DNA of 64,000 bases from Fluviispira sanaruensis (lineage in GTDB: Bacteria; Bdellovibrionota_B; Oligoflexia; Silvanigrellales; Silvanigrellaceae), in contig NZ_AP019368.1 in assembly GCF_004295685.1 (NCBI RefSeq), positions 333,501-397,500 on the forward strand, written 5' to 3'. The notes below the pieces were generated by a model. It was not told the origin of the DNA and made no database searches. It was given only the letters and a program-made list of their open reading frames with translations. A program made the position numbers and the translations under genes. Below are positions 55,256 to 64,000 of the stretch, piece by piece (the first letter of the stretch is position 1; each line of letters starts with the position of its first letter).

Positions 55256-56614
55256 ATGGATATTAATAATAATTTATTTCAGAAATACGATCAACCGCTG
55301 CCGAGATATACGAGTTATCCAACATATCCGCATTGGGAAAAAAAATTTAGTTACGACAAATTTATCTCTTTAATCGATAATTATGTTGATATAAAAACGA
55401 ATTCCCAAATTTCAATATATATTCATCTGCCTTTTTGTGAGAAATTATGTCATTTTTGCGGTTGCAATAAGGTTATAACTAAAAATCATAAGCTAGAGCT
55501 CCCCTATTTGCAGGCAGTTTTAAAAGAATGGCAGATTTATAAGAGAATTTTACCTAAAAATATTAAGATTAAAGAACTTCATTTGGGTGGAGGAACTCCC
55601 ACATTTTTTTCACCTGAGAATTTAAATTATTTTTTGCAAAATCTTTTTGATGGGGTTGAAATTGAAAATGAACATGACTTTAGTGTTGAAGCACATCCAG
55701 GTGTCACAACAAAAAGTCATTTAGATATTCTAAAATCAAATGGCTTCAACCGCTTGAGTTTAGGTGTCCAAGATTTCAATAACGAAGTTCAGCAAATAAT
55801 TGGACGAGAACAGACAGAGGATGATGTTAAATTTTGTACAGAATATGCTAGGGAAATTGGATTTAAATCAGTTAATTTTGATTTAATTTATGGCCTACCT
55901 TTACAAAATGTTCAGACTATTAAAGAAACATTTAGAATTGTTGCAAAACTAAAGCCTGACCGCATTGCATTTTATAGCTATGCCCATTTGCCTTCTATAA
56001 AACCCAGTCAAATGAAACTTGATTTAAGTGATAGGCCGCTTGGGTTAGCTAAATATGAAATATATAAGACTGGATATGATATCTTAGGCAAGAATGGTTA
56101 TATCGATCTGGGCTACGATCACTTTGCTTTGAAATCAGATAGCCTCTATGAGGCTTTTACACAAAAAAGACTGCATAGAAATTTTATGGGATATACTGTC
56201 CAAAATACTCCGACTCTCATAGGTCTTGGAGTCTCTGCAATAAGTGATTACAATGGATTTTATGTGCAAAATAAAAAATCTATTCAGGAATATTTACAAT
56301 CTATTTCATTAAATAAACTTGAGTATGAAGCGGGTTATTGCTTAAATTCTATAGACAGAATAATGAAAAATCATATTTTAAACTTGTCTTGTTATAGAAA
56401 TACCTCTCTTGCTGATGATAATATTCCAAATGATGTAAAAGAAGGTATATTAAATAATCTTTTACCACTCTTATCAGATGATCTTATTCGAATAAAAAAT
56501 GATATTCTGGAAGTTTTACCGAAAGGTGTGCCTTTTCTTCGCAATATTTGTGCTTGCTTTGATTTAAATTTACAGAAAAATAAGATTAAAAACAAGTTTA
56601 GTCAAAGTGTTTGA
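55256..56614 (+). CDS. hemN: Oxygen-independent coproporphyrinogen III dehydrogenase
   Basis: 452 residues, the size of E. coli HemN (457). The radical-SAM cysteines Cys61, Cys65 and Cys68 lie in FCEKLCHFCGC, with Cys70 next. ELHLGGGTPTFFSPENL and SLGVQDFNNEVQ complete the SAM and substrate sites. It oxidises coproporphyrinogen to protoporphyrinogen in haem synthesis without oxygen, which fits a c-type cytochrome-rich, partly anaerobic life. AAGGAG precedes the ATG; a strong terminator follows. Confidence 0.96.
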   Translation: MDINNNLFQKYDQPLPRYTSYPTYPHWEKKFSYDKFISLIDNYVDIKTNSQISIYIHLPFCEKLCHFCGCNKVITKNHKLELPYLQAVLKEWQIYKRILPKNIKIKELHLGGGTPTFFSPENLNYFLQNLFDGVEIENEHDFSVEAHPGVTTKSHLDILKSNGFNRLSLGVQDFNNEVQQIIGREQTEDDVKFCTEYAREIGFKSVNFDLIYGLPLQNVQTIKETFRIVAKLKPDRIAFYSYAHLPSIKPSQMKLDLSDRPLGLAKYEIYKTGYDILGKNGYIDLGYDHFALKSDSLYEAFTQKRLHRNFMGYTVQNTPTLIGLGVSAISDYNGFYVQNKKSIQEYLQSISLNKLEYEAGYCLNSIDRIMKNHILNLSCYRNTSLADDNIPNDVKEGILNNLLPLLSDDLIRIKNDILEVLPKGVPFLRNICACFDLNLQKNKIKNKFSQSV

Positions 56615-56670
56615 AGTTTACTGTTTGTTAGTTTTTGCATATTTGTGTGAAAATTCTATTTTAACAAAAT

Positions 56671-56705
56671 AAAAGAGACTTCAAGTTTTATTTGAAGTCT
56701 CTTTT
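56671..56705. terminator. Bidirectional intrinsic terminator
   Basis: Perfect 14-bp stem AAAAGAGACTTCAA (56671-56684) with TTGAAGTCTCTTTT (56692-56705), loop of seven bases. It serves hemN on the plus strand and the small basic protein on the minus strand. Confidence 0.92.
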
Positions 56706-56740
56706 AGGGGTTATTTGCTCGCTTGAAGACCAGAAGGTAA

Positions 56741-56851
56741 TTACTTACCGCCTGTTCTCATTGCGCGACGACGTCTGAGCAATCTTCTTTTTTTACGACC
56801 AACTTTACGACGACCTTTTGGATGCTTGCGACGATGACGTGATCCGTGCAC
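56741..56851 (-). CDS. 36-residue AURKAIP1/COX24-domain-like basic protein
   Basis: A GTG-started ORF of 37 codons with AGGAGG five bases ahead, one of the strongest ribosome sites in the window. The product is almost entirely Arg, Lys, Gly and His: HGSRHRRKHPKGRRKV and GRKKRRLLRRRRAMR. The RRKxxxKKxRxLLxRxR spacing matches COX24-domain proteins, a family that includes the bS22-type ribosomal protein of actinobacteria and small ribosome-associated proteins elsewhere. Too short for usual ORF calling. Confidence 0.7.
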   Translation of the reverse strand: MHGSRHRRKHPKGRRKVGRKKRRLLRRRRAMRTGGK

Positions 56852-57140
56852 ACCAACCTCCTAAAATAATTAAAATAAAAGTTAAAACAAGAAAAACACA
56901 GTCTTAAGGCTCTTCCTTTTATAGAAAAGCTAGAAGCATGGCAATATCATCTGTCTTTATAATTTGCAAGTGAAATTTTCTTAGAAAGAAACTTGTTTGT
57001 AGTTATTGAAAATGAGTCAATAGCCAAATAAACGAAGGTTATTTAGAATGCTTGGGCTTTTCTCTTTTGCATGTTAGGGGTGAGATTGCTCACATGTTTC
57101 TTGTGTTAATCTTGTTTTAAGATTCTTGAATTACTATGGA

Positions 57141-58766
57141 ATGAACGATAAAATGCGCTTAAACCTAAAGTTTCGATTTAACTCAGGATCTTTATCAGCA
57201 TACTTTATCATATCAGCTGTTGGGTTTATTATACTCTACGTCGTCATTTGGACCTTATCGGTGCGCGCTGAAAGGATAGCCAACTTAAGGCATGATGTTG
57301 CGCTTATAATGGGAGGTATATCTGGAAGTATTTTAGGTACGGCTGAGCTTGATTCCCAAGGACTACAAGATCAATCTCTGTCTCTTATGCAAGAATACTT
57401 AAATTTCACCTTTGACTCCAAAAAAAGCGCTAGTCAAGAGAGGGTTGCTAAGGTTTCGGTCTATTTGCTCAATCCCGACAGGCAATTGATAGGTGAGTGG
57501 GTTTCCACTGCTCCTTCCCCTATAGAATGCCTTGAGAAAAGAACAGAATATTTTCAACCAGTCCGATCGCCCTACCCTTATTTAGTTGAACTCACAATTA
57601 ATACTTGTAGTGACAGTCATTTAAATATCTTTGAATATCATAGTATTTCTTTACCAATAATAGTATCTTTAGCAGTTATTTTCTTTTGGGGCTTATGTAT
57701 TACGGCCATGTTAAAATCAATTGGCTATGCAGGCAAATTACTTGAACAGACTGAAGATGTCGATGAGTTATTGGAAAAAGCAGATAAAATCAATTGGCTC
57801 AATGTGAAAATTTTAGCGCAAAAAGCTGTGCAAGTGCGCGGTAAAAACCTCCAGTTTTTTCAAACTCTTGTTTTAGATGCTCAACATGATGTAGCAAAAG
57901 TTCTAGACACGATTGATAGAAAATATGCACAAGAGGATTTAAACTATAATGTTTCAGTTATTCGTGGAATTATGCAAAGACTTGCAATTGAAATAAGAAG
58001 TTCCGACGATTCAAGTCAAGAAATAAACTCATTTAAAGAATTAAACTCAATCGATATTCTAAAATTTATCAGATCGTATTTTGTTGGATGTAAGATTGAA
58101 AATGATTTACCAGATAACTGTATTATATCTATAGTAGATATTTCATTATTTGAAAGAATTATTGTTAACTTATCTTCTAATGCAATTAAGCACGCGAAAG
58201 CGATGCCAAATATAAAAATGAACTATATTGATAATTATTTTATTTTAAGAATATATTCACAAGTTTCGTTTTTTAAAGCTATTAATATTCATTTTGCTAA
58301 ATTTACAAATAGAATTGATGTTGTAAATATAAATTCCCCTGTGTTTTTTAAATTATTTGGAAGAACGGGGCGAGGTCTTTCAATTATTAAAAGAGGTACA
58401 GCTAAGTTAAATGGTAAGATGATTTTTGATATTAATAAACAAACTGTAGAAACTGGCTTTCATATTCCAGCTTTTCTTATTAATCAAATTTCTCAAATTC
58501 AGCCCCCTCCAATCGAAAAAATGAAAGTAATTATATTTAAAAGAGAAGATCTCAAGCTAAAATCCATTGAATGTGGATTGGAAAAATTTATTGTCTCTCA
58601 AAAAGATCTCAATGCAATGATTCAATCCTCATCATTGCATAACAAAATTGAAGTTGTTTCTGATGAAGATCTTAAATTACCTGAATCATTTACATTAAGA
58701 ATTATTACAAAAAAAGAGAGGATTGAGGGGTTGGCTCTTAATTGGATCGGAGACTCTAAACGATGA
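57141..58766 (+). CDS. Membrane sensor histidine-kinase-like protein, degenerate
   Basis: About 541 residues; the start is unclear (ATG at 57141 or 57153, or an upstream TTG). Two membrane helices (about 24-44 and 174-196 counted from 57126) bracket a periplasmic domain of about 130 residues. A DHp-like helix has DAQHDVAKVLD with a candidate His254. The ATPase domain keeps the N-box NLSSNAIKHA and a G2-like GRTGRGLSII, but the G1 box (DxGxG) is missing. The kinase may be a phosphatase or a modified kinase. The stop overlaps the response regulator ATG (ATGA). Confidence 0.75.
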   Translation: MNDKMRLNLKFRFNSGSLSAYFIISAVGFIILYVVIWTLSVRAERIANLRHDVALIMGGISGSILGTAELDSQGLQDQSLSLMQEYLNFTFDSKKSASQERVAKVSVYLLNPDRQLIGEWVSTAPSPIECLEKRTEYFQPVRSPYPYLVELTINTCSDSHLNIFEYHSISLPIIVSLAVIFFWGLCITAMLKSIGYAGKLLEQTEDVDELLEKADKINWLNVKILAQKAVQVRGKNLQFFQTLVLDAQHDVAKVLDTIDRKYAQEDLNYNVSVIRGIMQRLAIEIRSSDDSSQEINSFKELNSIDILKFIRSYFVGCKIENDLPDNCIISIVDISLFERIIVNLSSNAIKHAKAMPNIKMNYIDNYFILRIYSQVSFFKAINIHFAKFTNRIDVVNINSPVFFKLFGRTGRGLSIIKRGTAKLNGKMIFDINKQTVETGFHIPAFLINQISQIQPPPIEKMKVIIFKREDLKLKSIECGLEKFIVSQKDLNAMIQSSSLHNKIEVVSDEDLKLPESFTLRIITKKERIEGLALNWIGDSKR

Positions 58767-60205
58767 TTTCAAAAGTATTTCCTATTTCAAGATGGTTAGT
58801 TGTTGATGATACAAGTGAAGATGCTGAAGATATTGTCCTAGCTATTGAAGGCTTAGGGGGGAAGGCAGACACTGCTGACAGTATTAAAGCAGCTGAAAAG
58901 CTTCTTAGAAAAAATATTTATGACGTTTGTGTTGTTGATTGTTTTTATAAAGGAACAACGAAATGGGGAATTGATCTCCTTCCAGATTTACGATCAACTC
59001 TCCCTGGCCTGCCTGTTATTATGATCTCGAATTCTGATGACCTTGATCTTCCTGCGCGTGTTATTCGAGCTGGCGCAGATATGTTCTGTCCAAAATTAAA
59101 AGATTCATTTTCTTTAACTAAAATTCTAAGATCCGCTGCTTTACAAGCGACAATTATTAGAAAATTAAAAATTATGGAGTTTGACACTCGATTTTCTAAA
59201 GAGCTTTTTTTATTAAAACAAACGACCGATGCTTTTGAACATTCAATGCGGAGGAAAGAAGAAAGACTGCTTATTTGTGGCGCTTCAGGAACAGGCAAAA
59301 CTTTGAGTTCACAGTTCTTTGCTCATCAGTTCTTAAAACAAAATTATGGGAGTATTTCGAGAAACATAGTCTACCATGATTGCGCCGCTAAAAATGATGA
59401 AGCAAATTCTCTTTTACTATTTGGTGATGCATCAACAACAGGCAATACATTGCAGCTGACTCTATTTGAACGAGCTGTGGGTGGTGTCTTGGTTTTAGAT
59501 AATATTCATGCTCTTTCACATGAAAATCAAAATAAATTAAAAAGTGTCTTTGATTCCGAATATGTAACATCTGTATTAGGAGAAGGTAAACTCTCAATCG
59601 GTTTGATTAAATTTGTAGCTACATATTGCACTGATTATCAAAAGAAAATAGTACCAGGTTTTCTTGAAGCATATGCACATCGTGAAATCGATTTACCAAC
59701 AATTTCAACTTTAAATAATGAATTGCCAAAAGCTATTCAGTTTATTTTCGATCAAATTTCTCAATCGAGTGATGATTTAAAAGTTTCATCGAGTTCTGAA
59801 GTCATAGATAAAATATTAGATCTAGCAGCTAATCATGCATTTCCTGCAAATTTTAGAACTTTGCATCAAATTATTGAAAATGCCTTGTCTCGTGCTTTAG
59901 CTGATCATAGAAGTCAAATTTATCCATCCGATGTGGAAATAATTGGGAGTATGCGTACTCCTCAAGCACTCACTCAAGGTGCGCAGAGTTTAAATAAAAA
60001 TTATGGTGATGTCTTAGAAGGGCGTTTTGGCGAGGCCTTGCTTAAATTTATTTCCTCCGGTGAGAATTTTGATGAAGCAAAAGATATCTTAAGAAAAATT
60101 ATGATCAATGTTGCTTCCAAAAAATACAGTGGAAATAAATCTAAAATAGCATCTGCATTAGGGATTTCACGGCAAAGTTTGTATGATCACGAAGAATCTG
60201 AATAA
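58763..60205 (+). CDS. NtrC-like response regulator without a GAFTGA loop
   Basis: 480 residues. Receiver domain (1-125) with acidic pair Asp15-Asp16, phosphorylation site Asp59 (VCVVDCF) and Lys111. An AAA+ domain follows with Walker A GASGTGKT at 173-180 and a Walker-B-like LVLDNIHAL in which Asn replaces the usual Glu. The sigma-54-contacting GAFTGA loop is replaced by GDASTTGNT. The C-terminal Fis-type HTH is SKIASALGISRQSLYDH. It is therefore unlikely to open sigma-54 promoters and may act as an ordinary DNA-binding regulator. It is coupled to the kinase gene. Confidence 0.88.
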   Translation: MISKVFPISRWLVVDDTSEDAEDIVLAIEGLGGKADTADSIKAAEKLLRKNIYDVCVVDCFYKGTTKWGIDLLPDLRSTLPGLPVIMISNSDDLDLPARVIRAGADMFCPKLKDSFSLTKILRSAALQATIIRKLKIMEFDTRFSKELFLLKQTTDAFEHSMRRKEERLLICGASGTGKTLSSQFFAHQFLKQNYGSISRNIVYHDCAAKNDEANSLLLFGDASTTGNTLQLTLFERAVGGVLVLDNIHALSHENQNKLKSVFDSEYVTSVLGEGKLSIGLIKFVATYCTDYQKKIVPGFLEAYAHREIDLPTISTLNNELPKAIQFIFDQISQSSDDLKVSSSSEVIDKILDLAANHAFPANFRTLHQIIENALSRALADHRSQIYPSDVEIIGSMRTPQALTQGAQSLNKNYGDVLEGRFGEALLKFISSGENFDEAKDILRKIMINVASKKYSGNKSKIASALGISRQSLYDHEESE

Positions 60206-60289
60206 AATATAATTAAATGGGAGTTGCGAATTAATTGCAAATGAATGTATTCTGCGTTGAATAATTTAACAGCGTAAAGGACACATTCC

Positions 60290-60778
60290 ATGTCAAAATA
60301 CTTGCCTGATTTTTCATCCCCAAGCGAATTGATTAAAGTTACTTGGGAAAAGTTAAATAAATTCCCAGCAGGTAATATTATTTTCTCAAGTCTCGTTTCT
60401 CATTACATTCCCTATACGGGTTCAATAAGTCCAACTGTTTTAAAAATAGAAAATGGCACTGCTCAAGTAAAAATAAAAGATAGAAAATCTATACGCAATC
60501 ACTTGAATTGTATTCATGCAATTGCATTGGCAAATATTGGTGAATTTTCTACTGGTTTGTCGATAACTTCGCAACTACCAAAATCTGCTAAGGGAATATT
60601 GGTGAGAATTGAAGTTGAATATCTTAAAAAAGCACGCGGAGATCTTATTGCTGAAGCGCAATTTTTATTGCCTGAGCAATTTAAAAGTGAAGATGAATTT
60701 AAAATTGTTTCACATATAAAAGATGCAAAAAATATTGTCGTATCTAAAGTTTATGCGACCTGGAAAATTCGTTTATAA
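60290..60778 (+). CDS. DUF4442 / hotdog-fold thioesterase-like protein
   Basis: 162 residues, one hotdog domain. The DUF4442 pattern is visible: RNHLNCIHAIALANIGEFSTG, with HxxAL... helix residues and Glu/Ser in the active-site helix, then VEYLKKARGDLIAEA, the conserved strand. The family resembles PaaI-type thioesterases. It is first of three co-directional genes (21 bases to the next), probably linked to lipid or acyl-CoA metabolism with the two oxidoreductases. Confidence 0.82.
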   Translation: MSKYLPDFSSPSELIKVTWEKLNKFPAGNIIFSSLVSHYIPYTGSISPTVLKIENGTAQVKIKDRKSIRNHLNCIHAIALANIGEFSTGLSITSQLPKSAKGILVRIEVEYLKKARGDLIAEAQFLLPEQFKSEDEFKIVSHIKDAKNIVVSKVYATWKIRL

Positions 60779-60799
60779 TATAATAAATAGAGAATTAAT

Positions 60800-61765
60800 A
60801 TGAATCAAAAGACTGTTTTTTCAGAACAAGTAGGAATTAAATATCCGATAATATGCGGAGCAATGTATCCGTGTAGCAATCCTGAGCTTGTAGCAGCAGC
60901 TTCTGAAGCAGGGGGAATCGGGATCATCCAACCTTTATCAATGGTATTTGCACATAAGCATGATTTTCGTAAAGGAATGGCTCTAATAAAACAACTTACA
61001 AAAAAGCCAGTTGGAATGAACATAATTACAGAAAAGTCATCTAAAATATATGAAGATCGGATGAAATTATGGCTCGATATTGCCCTCGAAGAAGGTGTGC
61101 GTTTTTTTGTGACCTCGTTAGGAAATCCTAAATGGGTTGTCGATAAGGCAAATTCTGTTGGCGGAATTGTCTATCACGATGTCGTAGATAGAAAATGGGC
61201 TGAAAAAGCTTTGGAATCGGGTGTGCATGGAATCATCTGTGTCAACAATAGGGCGGGCGGACATGCCGGCTCGTTGCCGATTGAAACACTTTATAAAGAT
61301 TTAGAATCCTTAAAAGTGCCTGTAATTTGTGCGGGAGGTGTGAGTGATAAAAAGTCTTATGAAGAAGCTCTATCTATTGGCTATGCAGGAGTGCAGATGG
61401 GAACTCGCTTTATAGCAACAAAAGAATGCAATGCCCATATGGATTATAAAAATGCCATTATCAAAGCGACCGCAAAAGATATTGTTCTCACAGAAAAGAT
61501 TTCAGGAGTGCCCGTTTCCGTTATTAAAACGGAATATATCGAAAAGATAGGGACGAAAGCGAATCCAATTTCTAAATATTTACTTAAGCACAAAAAAATG
61601 AAGCACTGGATGCGTCTCTATTACACACTTCAATCTATATGGAAATTAAAAAGAGCTTCATTGGAAGGAGCGGGCTACAAAGATTATTGGCAAGCAGGCA
61701 AAAGTGTGGATGGTTGCAATTCAATATTAACGACAAAGGAAGTGATTGACGGAATGGTTTCTTAA
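60800..61765 (+). CDS. NAD(P)H-dependent flavin oxidoreductase (nitronate monooxygenase/FabK-like)
   Basis: 321 residues with a TIM-barrel FMN fold. CGAMYPCSNPELVAAASEAGGIGI starts the barrel; NNRAGGHAGSLP is the phosphate and catalytic loop, and CAGGVSDKKSYEEALSIGYAGVQMGTRFIATKE binds FMN phosphate. Members are nitronate monooxygenases or enoyl-ACP reductases of FabK type. The lack of the catalytic His motif variant of NMO class I leaves this open. Start at the ATG at 60800; the downstream oxidoreductase starts 16 bases after the stop. Confidence 0.88.
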   Translation: MNQKTVFSEQVGIKYPIICGAMYPCSNPELVAAASEAGGIGIIQPLSMVFAHKHDFRKGMALIKQLTKKPVGMNIITEKSSKIYEDRMKLWLDIALEEGVRFFVTSLGNPKWVVDKANSVGGIVYHDVVDRKWAEKALESGVHGIICVNNRAGGHAGSLPIETLYKDLESLKVPVICAGGVSDKKSYEEALSIGYAGVQMGTRFIATKECNAHMDYKNAIIKATAKDIVLTEKISGVPVSVIKTEYIEKIGTKANPISKYLLKHKKMKHWMRLYYTLQSIWKLKRASLEGAGYKDYWQAGKSVDGCNSILTTKEVIDGMVS

Positions 61766-61781
61766 ATTTTTGGAGTTCAAA

Positions 61782-62699
61782 ATGGAAAATCAAAAATCTG
61801 AACTGTGCGATGTCTTAATTATTGGAAGTGGGCCTGCTGGTATGGAGGCGGCCTTAGTTTTGGCAAGAACACGAAAAAAAATAATTGTTCTCGATGCACC
61901 GACATTGCCAAGAAATTTTGCTGCCAATGAAGTACATAATTTTCTAGGAATGGATGGATTTCCTCCAAGCAAAATCAGAGAAATATCATGGCAACAGATA
62001 AATGTTTATAACCAAGCTCAACTCATAAAAGAAACTGCAACAGATATTACAAAAAACTCTGCAGGTTTATTTGTTATTAAAACGGAAGAAGAAAAAACAT
62101 ATTTAGCTCGAAATCTTCTTCTCGCTTTCGGATTTATCGATGAATATCCAGAAGTTGCTGGTTTTATGGAATGCTGGGGGAAAACTATTTTCCCATGCCC
62201 ATTTTGCGATGGTTATGAAAATAGGGATCGAGAGTGGGGGATAATTAAGCAAAGTGAAGAAGAGATGATCCACTTCGCTAATATTTCCCAGAATTGGACT
62301 CCCCGAAATAAAGTTCTTTTAAATGGCAAAGCTATGTCAACAAAGGGGAGAGAAATCTTAAAACAGCGTGGAACAAAAATTTATGATGAGAGAATTATTA
62401 AAATACATCATGTCGATGGAGTCTTACATGGACTCACTTTAGAAAATGATCAGCATGTTGAGCTTGAAAGCATACTTTGGACATTGCCAGAACGGGCATC
62501 CCCTCTTGTCCGCAAACTCGTGCAAAATCTTAAAATAGAATTAAATCCTAAAGGTTATATAAAAATAAATGAGTTCAAGGAAACGAGTGTGCCTGGGATT
62601 TGGGCGGCTGGAGATATTCAAGGGTGGGTAGGCGCTATTCAAGCAGCCGCTGCAGGAGAGGCTGCGGCCGTTGCAATGACACACAAGTGGTTTGGTTAA
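61782..62699 (+). CDS. Thioredoxin-reductase-like FAD oxidoreductase
   Basis: 305 residues from the ATG at 61782 (TTTGGAG ahead). FAD motif IIGSGPAGMEAALVLAR, the redox pair CPFCDGYE, a second nucleotide region and the closing WAAGDIQGWVGAIQAAAAGEAAA. The CPFCDG form is seen in thioredoxin-reductase-like proteins without a true NADPH site (ferredoxin- or HypA-like). The central NADPH motif GxGxxA is not clear here, so the electron donor is uncertain. Same operon as the flavin oxidoreductase. Confidence 0.85.
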   Translation: MENQKSELCDVLIIGSGPAGMEAALVLARTRKKIIVLDAPTLPRNFAANEVHNFLGMDGFPPSKIREISWQQINVYNQAQLIKETATDITKNSAGLFVIKTEEEKTYLARNLLLAFGFIDEYPEVAGFMECWGKTIFPCPFCDGYENRDREWGIIKQSEEEMIHFANISQNWTPRNKVLLNGKAMSTKGREILKQRGTKIYDERIIKIHHVDGVLHGLTLENDQHVELESILWTLPERASPLVRKLVQNLKIELNPKGYIKINEFKETSVPGIWAAGDIQGWVGAIQAAAAGEAAAVAMTHKWFG

Positions 62700-62959
62700 A
62701 ATATTTAGCGCACTCAGAAACGCTCTAAATTCAAAAAAATAAAAATAAGCATGCCAGAAAGTTTCTATTAGCATTCTCATGCTATCAATTTTAATATCTA
62801 AGTGCATGGGTCAACACATATTACTATTATTTTTATACTTTTTAGAGTTAAGCATGTTGCAGATGCAAATATTGCTATCAAAAGTAACAAATCTTATTCC
62901 TATTTATATTTAGTAATATCAGTGACTTAAATATTTAAATAAAATTATTTGAAAAAGGT
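62700..62959. other. Intergenic region, no gene seen
   Basis: 260 AT-rich bases upstream of the rRNA promoter. The part just before the promoter is A/T-rich and could act as an UP element. Confidence 0.5.
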
Positions 62960-62988
62960 TTGACAAGCGAATGTGGGTTGTGTAGCTA
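62960..62988 (+). promoter_or_regulatory. Putative rRNA operon promoter
   Basis: TTGACA (62960-62965), 17-base spacer and TAGCTA (62983-62988), with an A/T-rich stretch upstream. About 224 bases of leader lie between it and the 16S start. A further promoter could lie inside the leader. Confidence 0.7.
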
Positions 62989-63211
62989 AAGGTTCTCGCT
63001 GCTAGCGAAGTCTCTCTGAAAAAGGAAAGACGGAGTGAAGCAAAGAGAAGTTATTTGACAAGAGAAGAGAGCAGAAACAGAGTGCGGGTCCTTAGAGGCT
63101 TTGACTCAATCGGCGCAAGTCGAGAGAGAAGGAAGCTTCGGGGCTCGAGATAAAAGACGAGCCGTCAAAAGAAAAAAAATCTTCATAACGCGAGTTATGG
63201 AGTAAGTAATT
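62989..63211 (+). other. rRNA leader region
   Basis: Transcribed spacer between the promoter and mature 16S. It contains several short hairpins, for example CATAAC-GCGA-GTTATG at about 63184-63199. Frames on either strand here are shadows of structured RNA. Confidence 0.6.

Positions 63212-64000
<789 letters not shown>

Noticed and set aside
57045..57075. Sigma-54 promoter (-24/-12) upstream of the kinase gene
   Set aside because: GG and GC are 12 to 13 bases apart rather than 10, so it does not fit.

Overview
The window looks like a chromosomal segment of a low-GC, Gram-negative, motile bacterium. Envelope and energy genes (lpxH-like hydrolase, cytochrome c maturation ccmABCDE, a CpoB-like lipoprotein, motAB) support a double membrane. 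The 5' part of a 16S rRNA gene at the right edge, the AT-rich genome and the many small lipoproteins fit the Bdellovibrionota/Oligoflexia (a Silvanigrella-like lineage). That placement is an inference from family content, not a database match.

Layout. 1-9 kb: the 3'-truncated end of a ParA gene on the minus strand, a DUF423 protein and an APC-type permease, then a methylcitrate-cycle locus. There prpB and prpD run leftwards and prpC runs rightwards behind a clear cobalamin riboswitch. A lone macrodomain protein overlaps the end of prpC. 9-12 kb: a CAT-anticodon tRNA, then an accessory trio of cupin protein, alpha-oxoamine synthase-like PLP enzyme and a protein resembling a LuxR signal-binding domain without its DNA-binding domain. 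12-20 kb: topB, small lipoproteins, an inositol monophosphatase-like enzyme and an aldehyde dehydrogenase. 20.4-28.9 kb: tmRNA followed by a partly decayed stretch (LysR pseudogene, interrupted small gene, IS701-type transposase remnant) with intact acetyltransferases, glyoxalase I, an aldehyde dehydrogenase and secreted proteins. 29-32.7 kb: a single-chain ABCC/MRP-like ABC exporter behind a 17-codon ORF and nested hairpins, which looks like a leader-controlled gene. 32.8-37.2 kb: tsaD, a TPR lipoprotein, motA-motB and a PilZ protein. 37.7-40.5 kb: a tightly packed operon of YheO/DauR-like regulator, aminotransferase and ornithine cyclodeaminase-like protein. 41-48.6 kb: a SemiSWEET transporter, an MFS remnant, and a long leftward run dacB - crp/fnr-type regulator - ccmABCDE - ccmG-like thioredoxin - RNHCP protein - lpxH-like gene. 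48.7-62.7 kb: peroxiredoxin, pgsA, PilZ, htpG, Rsm22-like methyltransferase, YkgJ-type protein, hemN, a 36-residue basic COX24-like protein, a divergent two-component pair lacking key catalytic motifs, a DUF4442 protein and two flavin oxidoreductases. 62.9-64 kb: rRNA promoter, leader and 16S.

How parts work together. prpBCD would oxidise propionyl-CoA via 2-methylcitrate; the riboswitch suggests that prpC is switched off when B12 is available and a B12-dependent route can take over. The ccm operon with a Crp/Fnr-type regulator at its head suggests respiration-linked control of c-type cytochromes. The strongest candidates for new biology are the oxoamine synthase/LuxR-like trio, the MRP-like exporter with its putative leader peptide, and the NtrC-like regulator without a GAFTGA loop.
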